From Macrostomum hystrix (Eukaryota; Platyhelminthes; Macrostomidae): 64,000 nucleotides of DNA. How positions within the stretch are numbered: the stretch's first letter is position 1; each line of letters begins with the position of its first letter. A program made the translations under genes and the position numbers. The notes below the pieces were generated by a model. It saw nothing but the letters and a program-made list of their open reading frames with translations, was not told the DNA's origin and made no database searches. The stretch covers positions 10,646,501 to 10,710,500 of the forward strand of contig CATNEN010000003.1 in assembly GCA_950097015.1 (NCBI GenBank), in the 5' to 3' direction. Positions 34,681 through 45,370 of the stretch are shown here, piece after piece.

Positions 34681-36388
34681 CACTTTGCCTCATTGATTTT
34701 CACAGTCGCCGCTCGCAGCTTGCCTAGCACCACTTCCCCGATGTTCTCCAGCTCTGCACGGGACACCGCTCCCACGAAGACGCCATCCTGGTACACAATG
34801 ACGCTCGGGTGCTCACCCAGCAGCTTCTCCATCTCACGCTGAAACACCGAAGGAGAGACCTTAATGCCGTACGGCAGGCGGTTGAATCGGTAGCAGCCGA
34901 ACGGCGTGTTGATGGTGGTGGTGTCCTTGGACTCGTCCTCCAGCGGAATCTGATAGTAGACGTCAGAAAGGTCCAGTCGGCAGAACAGCTTCTTGTTGGC
35001 CATCTTGGAGAATGCGGTCTCAATTGACGGGGTTAGGTACGTTTGATCCTGCACCCACTGATTGACCACCGTGTAGTCTCCACAGATCCGCACCGACACC
35101 TTGTCCGACTTCACGGTCACCACGATCGGGCTGCCCCACTCAGACGAGGTTACCTTCTTGACTATTCCCGCCTTGTCCATCAGGTCCAGCTCCTTCTTCA
35201 CTAACGGCCGCAAAGCCAACGGCAGCTCGCGGGCTGGTTGAAAAATCGGCCGAGCTCCTGCCTTCAACCGAATCTCTCCTAGGGCTCCCTTGACGCCCAA
35301 CAGACTCTCATACCTGTTGTTGCTGGCTGGCCCCGCCTCGTTCGAATGGTGCGCTGGCAGCGAGCTCAACAGGTCCCTGCCGAGCAATCCGAACTTCTTC
35401 TGGCAGTCAATAACAGGCAGCTCCGCCGCGGTGAAACAGCCGTCAGAGCCATCAGTCTCCAGAAGGCACTCCAGGATGCCGATCTGCTTCATCACATGGC
35501 CGTCATAAGCCAGCATCCGTGACTTCACTGACTTTAGTGGCGGCCTTCCAAGATCCTCCCGGATCCTTTTCGAGATTAACGAGCACAAGGCGCCGCTGTC
35601 CTTCTCCATCTTCACCTGCTTGCTGTTCGCACCATGTAGAAGGCGGCCGGGCTGCCCTCGCCGCAGTAGAACACCGGATCGTCGCGGGTCACTACTGAGA
35701 CGGCACCCTTGGCTTCGGTCGGTGTGGCGAAGTGAGTCCTGGCGCTCCGACAGACCTTGGCGAAGTGGCCGTGTTTCCCGCACTGATTGCAGGTGGCCTT
35801 CAGGGCCCAGCAGTCAGTTGGCCGGCCATGTGACATTCGGCCGCAGCGCTGGCAGCTTTGAGCCTCATTCGGCTGCCTCTGCTTCCACTTCTGAACTGCA
35901 TTCACGCTATCCACTTCTAGCTCCTTTGCTGGCATCTCAGGTGTCAAGCTATCCATCTGGTGCACCGTGGAGTCCAGCGCAGCTGAGGCCCCTGACGAGA
36001 AAGTGCTCAACATCTGAAGCTGCTGAACATAGTCGGTGATCTGGTCGACTGATAACACAGCCGTGACCTCGCGCTCGAGAACCTTGCTCCTGACGTCATG
36101 ATTGTTAAGGCCGGCGATGAGTCGCATCTTGACCAGCTGCTCTGCTGGGTCAACGTCCTTGTCCTTCAGCTTTTCAAACTCGCACGCCACATCCTGTTCT
36201 CGAAGACGGGCGGCAAATCCGGCTATGGTCTCACCCTCGCCCTGGCGCAGGGACATGAAGGCCGCTCTCTCTCTGCGATCAACAGCCTCTTCTGCGGTTC
36301 CAGAAACTTTACGAGACTCGACTTGATGTCGTTCCACTTCATCTTTGAAAGCTGACTAGAAAGCTGAAATCTTGTTATTGTCAGCCAT
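34602..36388 (-). mobile_element. broken Ty3/gypsy-type retroelement (gag, protease, partial RT)
   Basis: The gag frame starts ATGGCTGAC at 36388 but has an in-frame TAG at codon 11. The rest is open to 35612 with a retrotransposon-gag segment and two CCHC knuckles (CQRCGRMSH.. and CNQCGKHGHFAKVC). An overlapping frame, 35783-34602, encodes an aspartic protease-like motif (EKDSGALCSLI ... FGLLGRDLL), then a reverse transcriptase with GSPIVVTVK, FCRLDLSDVYYQIPL, FNRLPYGIKVSP and VIVYQDGVFV. The second catalytic aspartate of YxDD is glycine. RNase H and integrase are absent; the RT stops at LYG. The element is inactive, and LTRs were not identified. Confidence 0.88.
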
Positions 36389-38229
36389 GCTCACTCAGCT
36401 GTACCCCTGTCAAGACCCACCCCTCCCTTATCGTGAAGAGTTTTGCGTGTTGATCAGACACACGAAACTCCCACTTCTAGACAATGGGGAACAATTGCCT
36501 AGGAATTTATAACAGTCACGTGACACTTACTGCAATTGCTTCTTATTCCTTAAGTATTTTGTAGTCTTCTGGGTCCTTGTAGTCCGGTAGTTCTCCTTCT
36601 CCTTGTTCTGGTCGACCGTGAGGTTTCAAGTCTGTGTTTCTTGAGTCTTTGTAGTCTTGTCTTCTTTTGTCTTCCTGGCAGCTGCTTGAGTTTATCTGTT
36701 GGCCAATAAATGACGAGAGCGAATCAGATTACTTGTCGGTTTCCTCGAGCTCGGAATTCACAATAGAAACGTGCGCCCTAGTGAACAATTGAAATCTCTC
36801 TTGTGTCTCTCTGATAGGTCCTCCTGAAGGGCGTCTTCTTCGTTACCTCCGAAAGATAACGGATGACTCAAATCAAATCAATCAATAATCCTCTAGGAAT
36901 GTATCCTAGGAAACAAGGAAACCTTTCTCAAATGTATCGACGATATGTGGCTCTCGTAAACTTAGTTCAATTCAACAACGATTGCTAGCAATAAATAACT
37001 CTGTCTAGTAAAGCGCTTACCACTTGTCTTTCCCTCAGAGATGAGTCCTCTTCTTCGTAGGGTGTTTTGAAGTCCGGTGGACCGCTCCGAGTCTGAATTT
37101 TCAGCTCGGATTCTCGCTTATATTTATATTAAAATTTTGGGGCGAACCGGTTTAGGACCGGGTGTTTACATTGGGCATATATGTTTGCACCGTGAGGTCA
37201 AACTTGTTTGTTCAGCTGCGTTTTGGGGGTTTTTCAGGTGAACATTACCATATTTGGAATTCAAGCAAATACAGCTGTCGAGAACCGGTTCTCCGGTTTC
37301 ATGTCACATGACTTTGTTTCTAAAAATAGCGCATGACTCATTCCTAAAATTAGATTAAACGTTATGGCTGAGGTTTCCTTGTGACATTACTTTAAGTAGC
37401 GCGTTAAGCAAAAGCATATTTTACAACTCTCTACAATCGGTTTATGCCCCCCCTGTTAGCGCAATAAATAAAATGTTCAAAGCCTAGAGTTTCTACTGGA
37501 GCTTGTTTACCGTCACCTAAACCTTCGCTCTAACGACCAAGTTTATTCACATTGGACATAGTTAGAAATGCTCTCCACCATAGCATTGTGATATTTTGAC
37601 TTAGGTCTCTCTTTACGTTGAGATTCCTAAATGAGGTCGGGTGTCCTACTCTTTGTGAGAGATTCTCTTTTCGCAACTCGAAAATAACGAAGACAAGACG
37701 ATTCAAATTCCAAGCTAAACAGCTGATATTTAAGTGTTAATCAGTAAATAAGAGAAAGCTATGATCACTGATCAATTCCCCTGGCAGCGCTCTTTTCGTC
37801 CCCTGCCAGGTACTGTACTTAATTCAATCCAATTCACAATTCGCACTAACAAAATCTCGATAACCGCAACACAAAACACGAACTCTACTCGATAATACGA
37901 CACGATAAATAACACAAATAAATCCTAGACAAACAGATAGTCCCGATGACAAACAAGACAAATAACGCGAAACCTAACCAGAATCCCTAACATAAACCCG
38001 AGGCGACCAGCAAGTACTTCTGCACCATGGCACAACGATAGTTCTATCGTGCCACACCTAATGTCTGTTCGACGGCGTCCCACCGATGATTGTCGGCGAT
38101 ATGGAGAGTGCTTCCGTGCTTGCCAATCCCTATCTAACACTCCGTCAGCAGTTGGCCAGACGTACCGAGCTCAGCGCAAGCTACTTACTGACGTGGGGTT
38201 GAGTGTGGGGGTTTTCTTTGACTAACTAG
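36389..38229. other. retroelement 5' flank and intergenic sequence
   Basis: May include a degraded LTR or untranslated leader upstream of gag, but no matching partner was found. The rest is AT-rich and has no supported gene. Confidence 0.4.
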
Positions 38230-38369
38230 TTGGACCGGTTTACCTGTCCCGGTATCTATTTACTAGGATGCGTAACACGAATGAGAACAATATCAAGATC
38301 AAGAGCAAGAGCAAGGTTAAACGCGAGACCAGAATCACATGAGAACAATATTTCAGCGCAACAGTCAGT

Positions 38370-38625
38370 CCTACAGTCAAGCGCCCGCCCCAGCCCCCAC
38401 CAAAGCCTGGGTGCCGGCCGCGCCGCCCGTTCCCCCGCCAGGCCGACCCCGCCGGTTAACGAACCGGCCGCCGACCGGCCCGGCCCGGGGCGTCGCACCC
38501 AAGTCGGTTCACCTCAATCGGCCAGCCGTCCCCCCACCGGCTGGGCCCACCAGACCAGGGCCAGCCCGACGCCCCGGCTGTAGAGCAGGGGTGACCGGCC
38601 GGCCGCGTGCTAGGCCTGGCTGGGG
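38370..38625. other. isolated GC-rich block
   Basis: About 250 bp of extreme G+C with CCGGCC-type motifs, bordered sharply by AT-rich DNA. Open Pro/Arg/Ala-rich frames on both strands are composition artefacts. Origin is unknown. Confidence 0.6.
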
Positions 38626-38640
38626 TGCGCATGTACAAAC

Positions 38641-40257
38641 AACTAACCTATAAGATACATTAAAATAATTCCTAATATTGACGTGCGCGAATAAGTCACC
38701 ACAAGTAGAAATATACGCATTATAAAAACATGCCGACACTACAGCATCACAGAGTGACTTCCGTTTAGCACCTCCGCGAGGCAGAGGATCAATGCGTCCA
38801 TTTGCAATAAATTGACCAAACAATTTGGGTCACGGTTCTTCGCGCGATGCCTAAAAGTCTACCGAAATCTTGCCAGTCCTCCCCGTTCTGAAATGCCTGA
38901 GCCAAGCGCTGCCGGTCCTTCGTAGAAATCTTGTTATGATCCGCGCTAAGCTATTCTTGCGCTGCTATGTTTGTCTGTGGTGCTTACTTTTTACTATGGG
39001 CAAACTTGATCGCAGTTTTGGCAAAGTTGAATGCAGTTTCAAGGATTTGTCTATGGTTCTGTAGCAGCAGCAGTTCTAGTTTCAAGCGATATTAAGCTTC
39101 AGCACCGTTAAGTTACATACTTGTTACTTAGACTTTAGAGCAAAGCCCCTAATATAGAGCGCATATAATATCCTCTTGTCTATGGTTAATACTGACACAT
39201 AAATACAGTCACTCAAGCCAGAAGTCTTAGCGGGGCGAGACCGCAAAGGCATAACGTCCTATCTTACGTTCCACTGCAAACATCTGCCTTTTTTAGTTGT
39301 AGCCTTTAAGACGGCTACAATTCAAACTATGGAAATGAGGGCAGGCTGAGCCAAGACATAGAAATATGTGAATAAATCCTCTCCGTGGGCAAAATTGAAT
39401 GCACTTTTGGCAAACTAGATTGCGAAAAGGTATATTAGCGTGAGCGTGCTAAGATGCGACTACGACCTCGCCCTCCCATCCTCTTCTGTTGAAGCTGCAC
39501 AGCGCCGATTCGACTGGTTTGTCGAGGTGTCGACTAGCGCCATTAATAAAGGCATGCCTGGATGCTTAGACAAGTATTGTCGAAGTCGTTTTTTCAGATA
39601 TTTTATACACAAATTATTAGGCATCTATCATAATCTCAATAATGAGTGATATAAAAAGCTTTTTCGAGTTCCTAAAATTCGTTTTTAAAGGCATTTTTTT
39701 CTCCAACGACGATGGTTGGAGTTCGGGAGTCGCAGTCATTGTGTTTGCCAAAACTTGTCAATAGAAACTGCTTGGCTTAGTGTTTACTCAGTTAAGCGTG
39801 GTCTCAAAATATAGAAGTAGATTACGTATAGCCGCTTTTGTTGTAAATATAATCTACTGTTTTTACAATGTTTTTCTATCCTGCTCAAATGAAGCCGAGC
39901 ACGCGATCGTCCTCTTTCTCGTGCTCATAGAGAAATTCTCATAGCAAATTTATTTTTAGTTTTCAACGGAAACTTCTTGCTTCTTTGTACCTTTATTATG
40001 CGGTAAACTTGTTATTTTCACTCATGACATCCTCTGTCTTGATAACAATAACATAGTCTTATTTCTTAGCCAATGAAAGCAGCCAGAATCTTTTGTGAGG
40101 AAATTAGAGAAGTCATTTTGTCACTGCATGGCTGTAAATTTCTTCAATCCTTCTTATTTAGCTATCGAGACATTATATTTAACTTATTTGTTGCGTCCTT
40201 GATACTAGCATAAGCTTGTTAATGTTTGCGTACTGAGCTGTTTAGATAAAAAATACC
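38641..40257. other. intergenic stretch upstream of the VanY-type gene
   Basis: No supported gene. A phrase like GGGCAAA.TTGA.(T/C)GCA.TTTTGGCAAA occurs twice (about 38998 and 39388), a short dispersed duplication. Confidence 0.45.
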
Positions 40258-40264
40258 TATATAT
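40258..40264 (+). promoter_or_regulatory. TATA box of the cysteine-rich VanY-type gene
   Basis: TATATAT, 62 bp upstream of the ATG at 40326, at a spacing suited to a short 5' leader. Confidence 0.45.
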
Positions 40265-40325
40265 GTGCTCATAAATGCAACTGCATTTGCCAAGAAAGTG
40301 ATTTTCTCTGCGCACTAACACCAAA

Positions 40326-42653
40326 ATGTCTGCGCTCAAGTTCTATCTGCTCAAAGTGACATTGTTTCTGTTTCTACTCAAATTTTATTTGAGTTCTGCC
40401 AGCGTTACACAAGAAGCCTGTCCACCAGGCACAGCATTCAATTCACTCCGAAGATTGTGCTACAACTGCTCCAACGGCTACTATCAGGACAAGTCTGGTC
40501 AGGTGAATTGTCTCATGTGTCCCGAAGGCCATCATTGTCCATACCCAAGGACTCGGCCGATTCCGTGTCCACCAGGCGCAGCTAGCTACGACTATGTCTA
40601 CCAGAGAATGTCTTGCGGCAACTGCTCCAATGGCTACTATCAGGACAAGTCTGGTCAGGTGAATTGTCTCATGTGTCCCGAAGGCCATCGTTGTCCATAC
40701 CCAAGGACTCGGCCGATTCCGTGTCCGCCAGGCACAGCTAGCTACGACTATGTCTACCGGGGAATGTCTTGCGGCAACTGCTCCAACGGCTACTATCAGG
40801 ACAAGCCTGGTCAGGCGAATTGTCTCAAGTGTCCTGAAGGTCACAGCTGTCCGATACCGAAAACCCGGCCGATTCAGTGTCCGCCAGGCACAGCTAGCTA
40901 CGACAATGTCTACCTGCGAACGACTTGCGCAGAATGTTCTAGCGGCAGTTATCAGAACAAGCCGGGACAGCACTACTGCATCGAGTGCCCGCCGGGGATG
41001 TACTGCCCGCCTCCGCGGAATCGTGCTATTCCATGCCCTGCTGGAACTATCAATGCGCATAATATAAACCTGATAGTAGATTGCACCGCTTGCCAGAACG
41101 GCTATTATCAAGCCAAGATCGGACAGGCTAAGTGCCTGCTCTGTCCTGAAGGACACGAGTGCCCAGCGTCTAGGAAAAGCGCGATACCGTGTCCTCCCGG
41201 ATACTGGAGTAGCTCCTCCATGTATACCAGTCAGCTAGTAAAGTGCATGGACTGCGCAACTGGCTATTATCAAAACCAAGCGGAGCAATCAAGCTGCATT
41301 GCCTGCCCCGATGGCTATTCGTGTCCAGTGAAGGCCAGTGCACCTGTGGCCTGTCCACCTGGGTCTACCAGCAATTATTATGTGAGTCAGAGGACCCACT
41401 GTCAAAGGTGCTCCGGCTCATTGTGCAGCAGTGTTATTTCAGCTCCATTGGTCTGTCCAGCGGGAAAGTATTTTGATCGCCCCAAAAAGTCGTGCCAATC
41501 ATGCAAATTAGGCACGTATCAAGTACTCTCGGGGCAAAGCAGCTGTTTGATATGTCCGGAAGGATTTTACTGTCCCAACACCACGGAAAAACCCGCCCCA
41601 TGCCCCGCTGGTACCTACAGCACCAAAGACATGGTTGCTAAGACCAGTTGTATTACCTGCGCATCCGGCACCTACCAAACGCAGCAAGGTCAAAACCTGT
41701 GCCTCGACTGTCCAGCCGGGAATTTCTGCCCCAGACCCAATCTGGAGCCATTGCCCTGTCCAGCTGGGTCCTACTCTTCCAGCAAGACCACGAACAAATC
41801 CAGGTGTTATCCCTGCAAAACTAATGAGTATCAGGATCAAACTGGGCAGGCATCTTGCAAGCCCTGCCCACCTGGCTATTTCTGCCCAAGTCCAGAGCTG
41901 AGTCCGCAGCAGTGCCCGCCCAACACCTACAGTTACGATACACTCACAGATAGAAGCAAGTGCTTGCCGTGTTCCTTGCGTCAGTACCAGGACCAATGCG
42001 GTCAATCACAATGCAAAACCCTGTTTCCCAGCGGCACATCTCCGACACCGCAACCGAACTGTCGAAGCTTGAGCAGCATTGCTACAATTGACACAGGCAA
42101 TAGCAGCGTCAAACACATCAGCAACCAGACAGAGGACAAAGCAAGCAGAGAAGCTTATTCCGACGCTCCGCTTGAGATCATGGAGGGTAACAGTGGAGTC
42201 CGCTATTCCGTTGTTAAGATCTTAGACAAGCACATTTCAACCGGAGAAACAGTGTCCGATAATCGCATGCTATTGAGCACAGCCATTGCTTTCGACAAAA
42301 TGGCCGCCGCTGCCAAGAAGGAGGGCGTTACCATTCTCATCAGGTCGGGATTCCGTACTATGGAGCGTCAAAACTATTTGTACAATTGCTTTCTGTCTAA
42401 GAAGTGCAACAGCGGAAACTTGGCGGCTAGGCCTGGCTGCTCCAGGCATGGCATGGGCGCAGCTCTCGATTTGAACACAAACTGCGGCAAGCAGACTGTC
42501 CGACAACCCCCGGCTGCATGCCACTCTAGCGCCGTGTACACCTGGCTGAAGATCAACGGCCACAAGTTTGGCTTCGTGCGCACAGTTTTCACTGAGACGT
42601 GGCACTGGGAATTTCAAGGTGGACCAATAAACGGACCGTCCAACTTTACCTGA
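40326..42653 (+). CDS. secreted cysteine-rich-repeat protein with VanY D-Ala-D-Ala carboxypeptidase domain, 775 aa, intronless
   Basis: An N-terminal signal peptide (MSALKFYLLKVTLFLFLLKF) is followed by about 11 Cys-rich modules of about 52 aa (NGYYQDKSGQ..C..CPEGH.CP), of the ephrin-receptor-like/GCC2-GCC3 or TNFR-like type. The first three are nearly identical in DNA (156-bp period). From about residue 610 comes a VanY-type zinc peptidase. SRHGMGAALD (706-715) matches SxHxxGxAxD with zinc ligands H708 and D715. ETWHWEF supplies catalytic E757 and zinc ligand H760. IRSGFRTMERQNYL matches the substrate-side region. In bacteria this family trims the terminal D-Ala of peptidoglycan stem peptides. 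An intact active site and secretion suggest action on bacterial wall outside the cell. The gene has no intron although its neighbours are intron-rich. The VanY part is probably of bacterial origin (inference). Confidence 0.9.
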   Translation: MSALKFYLLKVTLFLFLLKFYLSSASVTQEACPPGTAFNSLRRLCYNCSNGYYQDKSGQVNCLMCPEGHHCPYPRTRPIPCPPGAASYDYVYQRMSCGNCSNGYYQDKSGQVNCLMCPEGHRCPYPRTRPIPCPPGTASYDYVYRGMSCGNCSNGYYQDKPGQANCLKCPEGHSCPIPKTRPIQCPPGTASYDNVYLRTTCAECSSGSYQNKPGQHYCIECPPGMYCPPPRNRAIPCPAGTINAHNINLIVDCTACQNGYYQAKIGQAKCLLCPEGHECPASRKSAIPCPPGYWSSSSMYTSQLVKCMDCATGYYQNQAEQSSCIACPDGYSCPVKASAPVACPPGSTSNYYVSQRTHCQRCSGSLCSSVISAPLVCPAGKYFDRPKKSCQSCKLGTYQVLSGQSSCLICPEGFYCPNTTEKPAPCPAGTYSTKDMVAKTSCITCASGTYQTQQGQNLCLDCPAGNFCPRPNLEPLPCPAGSYSSSKTTNKSRCYPCKTNEYQDQTGQASCKPCPPGYFCPSPELSPQQCPPNTYSYDTLTDRSKCLPCSLRQYQDQCGQSQCKTLFPSGTSPTPQPNCRSLSSIATIDTGNSSVKHISNQTEDKASREAYSDAPLEIMEGNSGVRYSVVKILDKHISTGETVSDNRMLLSTAIAFDKMAAAAKKEGVTILIRSGFRTMERQNYLYNCFLSKKCNSGNLAARPGCSRHGMGAALDLNTNCGKQTVRQPPAACHSSAVYTWLKINGHKFGFVRTVFTETWHWEFQGGPINGPSNFT

Positions 42654-43473
42654 GGAACCGTGTATCAGGACAGATGTATGATTTTGAGAGCCTATATCTT
42701 TTACTTTGAAAAAATAAGTCTTTGTAGGACAAGGATATTTATGCCATTTATACCTGCTGACAAGGTGCGTATATTCGAGAAGTTGAGCGCTTTTGTGTAC
42801 TGTACCACCAGATACAAGCTTAGCCTTTGATAAGCTTTCGTACAGTTATTGTAATTCTAATAGACATTTAATTTGACTCAAATACCCCAGTTGTATTACC
42901 ACAGTCTGTTGTCCACAGACTGAACATCTGTACACACAGCGTTTTCAAATAGCCTCTAAATAGCTCTGGCAGTGCCACAGCTATTATCGTAAATGTGACC
43001 CAACAATGAGCTATAGTTGAAATTTCTATTATGTTCCATTTATTAATAGCTTTCAACATTTTATTCCCTTTAACGCATAGCAAGAATATACTGCGTAGTT
43101 ATTTAACCAAGTTTTCCAATTTTCTAGTAACCGTCATGACGTTTTAAATTTCTTTTTTATGGTTGCACCATGTTTATTTCTCTGTTTATTTAAATAGAGA
43201 GATTCGACGGCTAAGTGACGTTCATTGAAAGACCATGAAATTTAGTATTATTAAACATCCAGCTGAGATCCTAACGGTCATATATTAGGCTACTTAAAGT
43301 AGTCAAGTAAAGACAAGTGTCATTCTGTCGAAGCAGAGCCGAAGCGGGTTGTCTATGGCCATGACTTAAAAAACAATTCCAGTTAAAATAGCGGCAGCTT
43401 GTTTCACATGTGTTCAGTGAGCATAGACAAATAAATTTTATTTTAGCAGCTCGACAACGTCTCTAAGCGCGAG
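42654..43473. other. intergenic stretch
   Basis: AT-rich. A possible 3' splice site (ttttattttagcag) at about 43440-43450, just before the next gene, could end an intron in its 5' UTR or receive a spliced leader. Confidence 0.4.
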
Positions 43474-45370
43474 ATGAATTACAACTGTCAGATGCCCAAT
43501 ATGAGTAATTCTGTATTAGCTAGCGCGGGCTACTGCAACGCCTGCGACATGTTTCCCGTTGACATGGGCATCGATGTTGGCCCACTCCAGGCCAGAATCA
43601 ACGAGTGCAAGCGCCGCTATCACCGGGAAATTTGGCGCATCCTCTGCGACGGCGCCGAGACTGAGTTGAAATCACAGAAACCAAAGAAGAAGAAAAAAAG
43701 TCCACCCAAGACGAATACGGATTCGGCAGAAGAGGATAAGGAATTGCCGGGCAATGACGAGGTTGGGTTTGGGCCACTTTATGTTGAACTTTAATTGAGC
43801 ATTAATCTGCGACTGTATGAGTTAAGATACTGAAAAAAGATAGGAGACTTTGCTGCTGCTACTGCGCGTCGTAAGGCTAATGCTGATGCTGTTAAAGCTA
43901 ACGTTAAAGCTAATGCTGTTAACGATTTGACAACTGGAGTCCCTCAGGCTTAGGTTCCAACTCCCGACCTCTCGGTCAGAACTCATTTAGTCTAACCGAT
44001 GGGCTACAAGACTATAAGCAGCTCCAGAGGTAACGAGAGGATAATTGTTTGATTGTCAAATGTGCCAAAATATGTGACTAGCTTTTTGTACTAATGCCAA
44101 CATCACACTTCACACAAATCTGGACAGCAGAGTGAGAACGAAAACAATTACGCTGAGTCCTGGATGCGGCGACCTCAACGCACGGGTAACAATGTCGCCG
44201 ACAAAGTTGGTAGAGTCGATGGCGGGGGCAAAGTTTGGTCGCCGATCGATGCTGAGCTACAGAAGCTTCATCAATCGTTGGCTGCGGCCGCGAAGCTGGC
44301 AGCGACTGCAATTTCGCGCAGTGAGGTCCGAGACAGACGCGGCAGGCATCGCCAGCGACAGAAGCGGGACGACGACAGTAAGAGTATTTCGACGACTACA
44401 ACGCCAACGACAAAAACGACGCCGACCATTAAAAAAATCCTTACAACTGAAACTAATTATGCCAGCAAATCGACGAAAAAGAATCAGGGGCATACGCTTG
44501 TAGTTAAGGTAAATAATAATAATTTTTTTTTTGCAGGAGGGCTGCGGGCAATGGCACATCGTTTAGTGATACTAGACCCGCAGCCAGCGGGGAGGCAATC
44601 CTGCCCATTTCGCTGACTCCTGAGCACACACGCACACAGATACATTACGCAGGCACACGCTCACACAGGTGTGTACATCTGCCCTGACTTTCTCATCGTC
44701 AGGCAGTGTGCACTTCACTGTGCCTTGGAGGTTGGCCCTCAAGGGCGTAAATTGCACGACAAGCCATTAAGCCTTCTCTCCGCGGCTGCGCCCCAAATGA
44801 ATGTGGCCTCGCCGTGGAATCGAACTTAGGGACCTTGGTGTGAGAGGCAAACGCGATAACCGCTCTGCCACCGAACCCCTGTGGTTGAGGTAAGGGAAGG
44901 CAGTTTTCGTTAGGAATCCAAGCTAGGCCACTTTCATTTGTTGCACAACCTATGATTTGTTGCGCAAATTCATTAGAATAGCTTCAATTATCTAATGAAG
45001 CTGCTCACTACAAAAGCCAATTCCGTTGTCGCAGCTCTCGGTTGACGCCGCCAAGCAGACTGTATCTGGGCGCAGCGGATCTGTCAGCTTCCAGACAGAT
45101 CTGACAACAGCTCCTACCCGGGTTCGAACTTCCTTCTCTGGCCTTCCAAAGTTGGTAACGGTTAATGGGGAGCCCAGTGCGACAAAATCTATCGCTTCGT
45201 CGTCTAGCTCGTCGACTCGCAGTCAAACGGGACTCAGCAGTTGTGGCGTCAACAGTAGCGGCGGCAACACCAAAGGCCGTCGCTCTTCGGAGCATCAAAC
45301 AGCAGAAGCTAGCAATGCACTGGCGCAAAATACTTGGGAAGAAGAAAGTGCACGATTGGGGGAGTCCTGA
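43474..45370 (+). CDS. unrecognised three-exon gene, 333 aa, largely disordered
   Basis: Exons 43474-43761 (donor GAG|GTTGGG), 44131-44508 (acceptor ..gacagcag, donor AAG|GTAAAT) and 45035-45370 (acceptor ..gttgtcgcag). All junctions are phase 0. The N-terminus is Cys-containing (CNACDMFPVDMG), followed by a basic helix (RINECKRRYHREIWRIL) and a Lys-rich nuclear-localisation-like KPKKKKK. Exon 2 starts SENENNYAESW and continues with Ala/Arg- and Thr-rich stretches. Exon 3 is Ser/Thr-rich. A competing frame in exon 3 (ending HDWGSPEGLYF at 45386) is also open, so the C-terminus is uncertain. Intron 1 holds a tRNA-like sequence and intron 2 a SINE. No family is recognised. A nuclear, low-complexity protein is the most that can be said. 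Confidence 0.5.
43949..44010 (-). repeat. tRNA-like sequence (pseudo-tRNA or SINE head)
   Basis: The minus strand reads TAGCCCATCGGTTAGACTA (box A-like), then GGTCGGGAGTTGGAACC (box B-like), in tRNA spacing. It lacks a convincing complete acceptor stem, so it is not called a functional tRNA. Confidence 0.5.
44565..44887 (-). mobile_element. tRNA-derived SINE (family 1, copy 2)
   Basis: The best copy of the family. The head GGTTCGGTGGCAGAGCGG, with box B AGTTCGATTCC, is a clear tRNA derivative. The body matches 14320-14638, and the end CCGCTGGCTGCGGGTCTAG is also found at 49541. It sits in intron 2 of the three-exon orphan gene. Confidence 0.9.

Noticed and set aside
38230-38653. Pro/Arg-rich ORFs in the GC-rich block
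   Set aside because: Several frames on both strands are open together, the signature of composition and not of a gene.
40443-41156. Minus-strand 237-codon ORF opposite the Cys-rich repeats
   Set aside because: It is a shadow of the strongly biased codons of the VanY-type gene and has no independent features.
40326-42653. Whole segment as bacterial contamination
   Set aside because: The Cys-rich repeats and signal peptide are of animal type, and both flanks carry intron-containing animal genes. Only the VanY domain looks bacterial.
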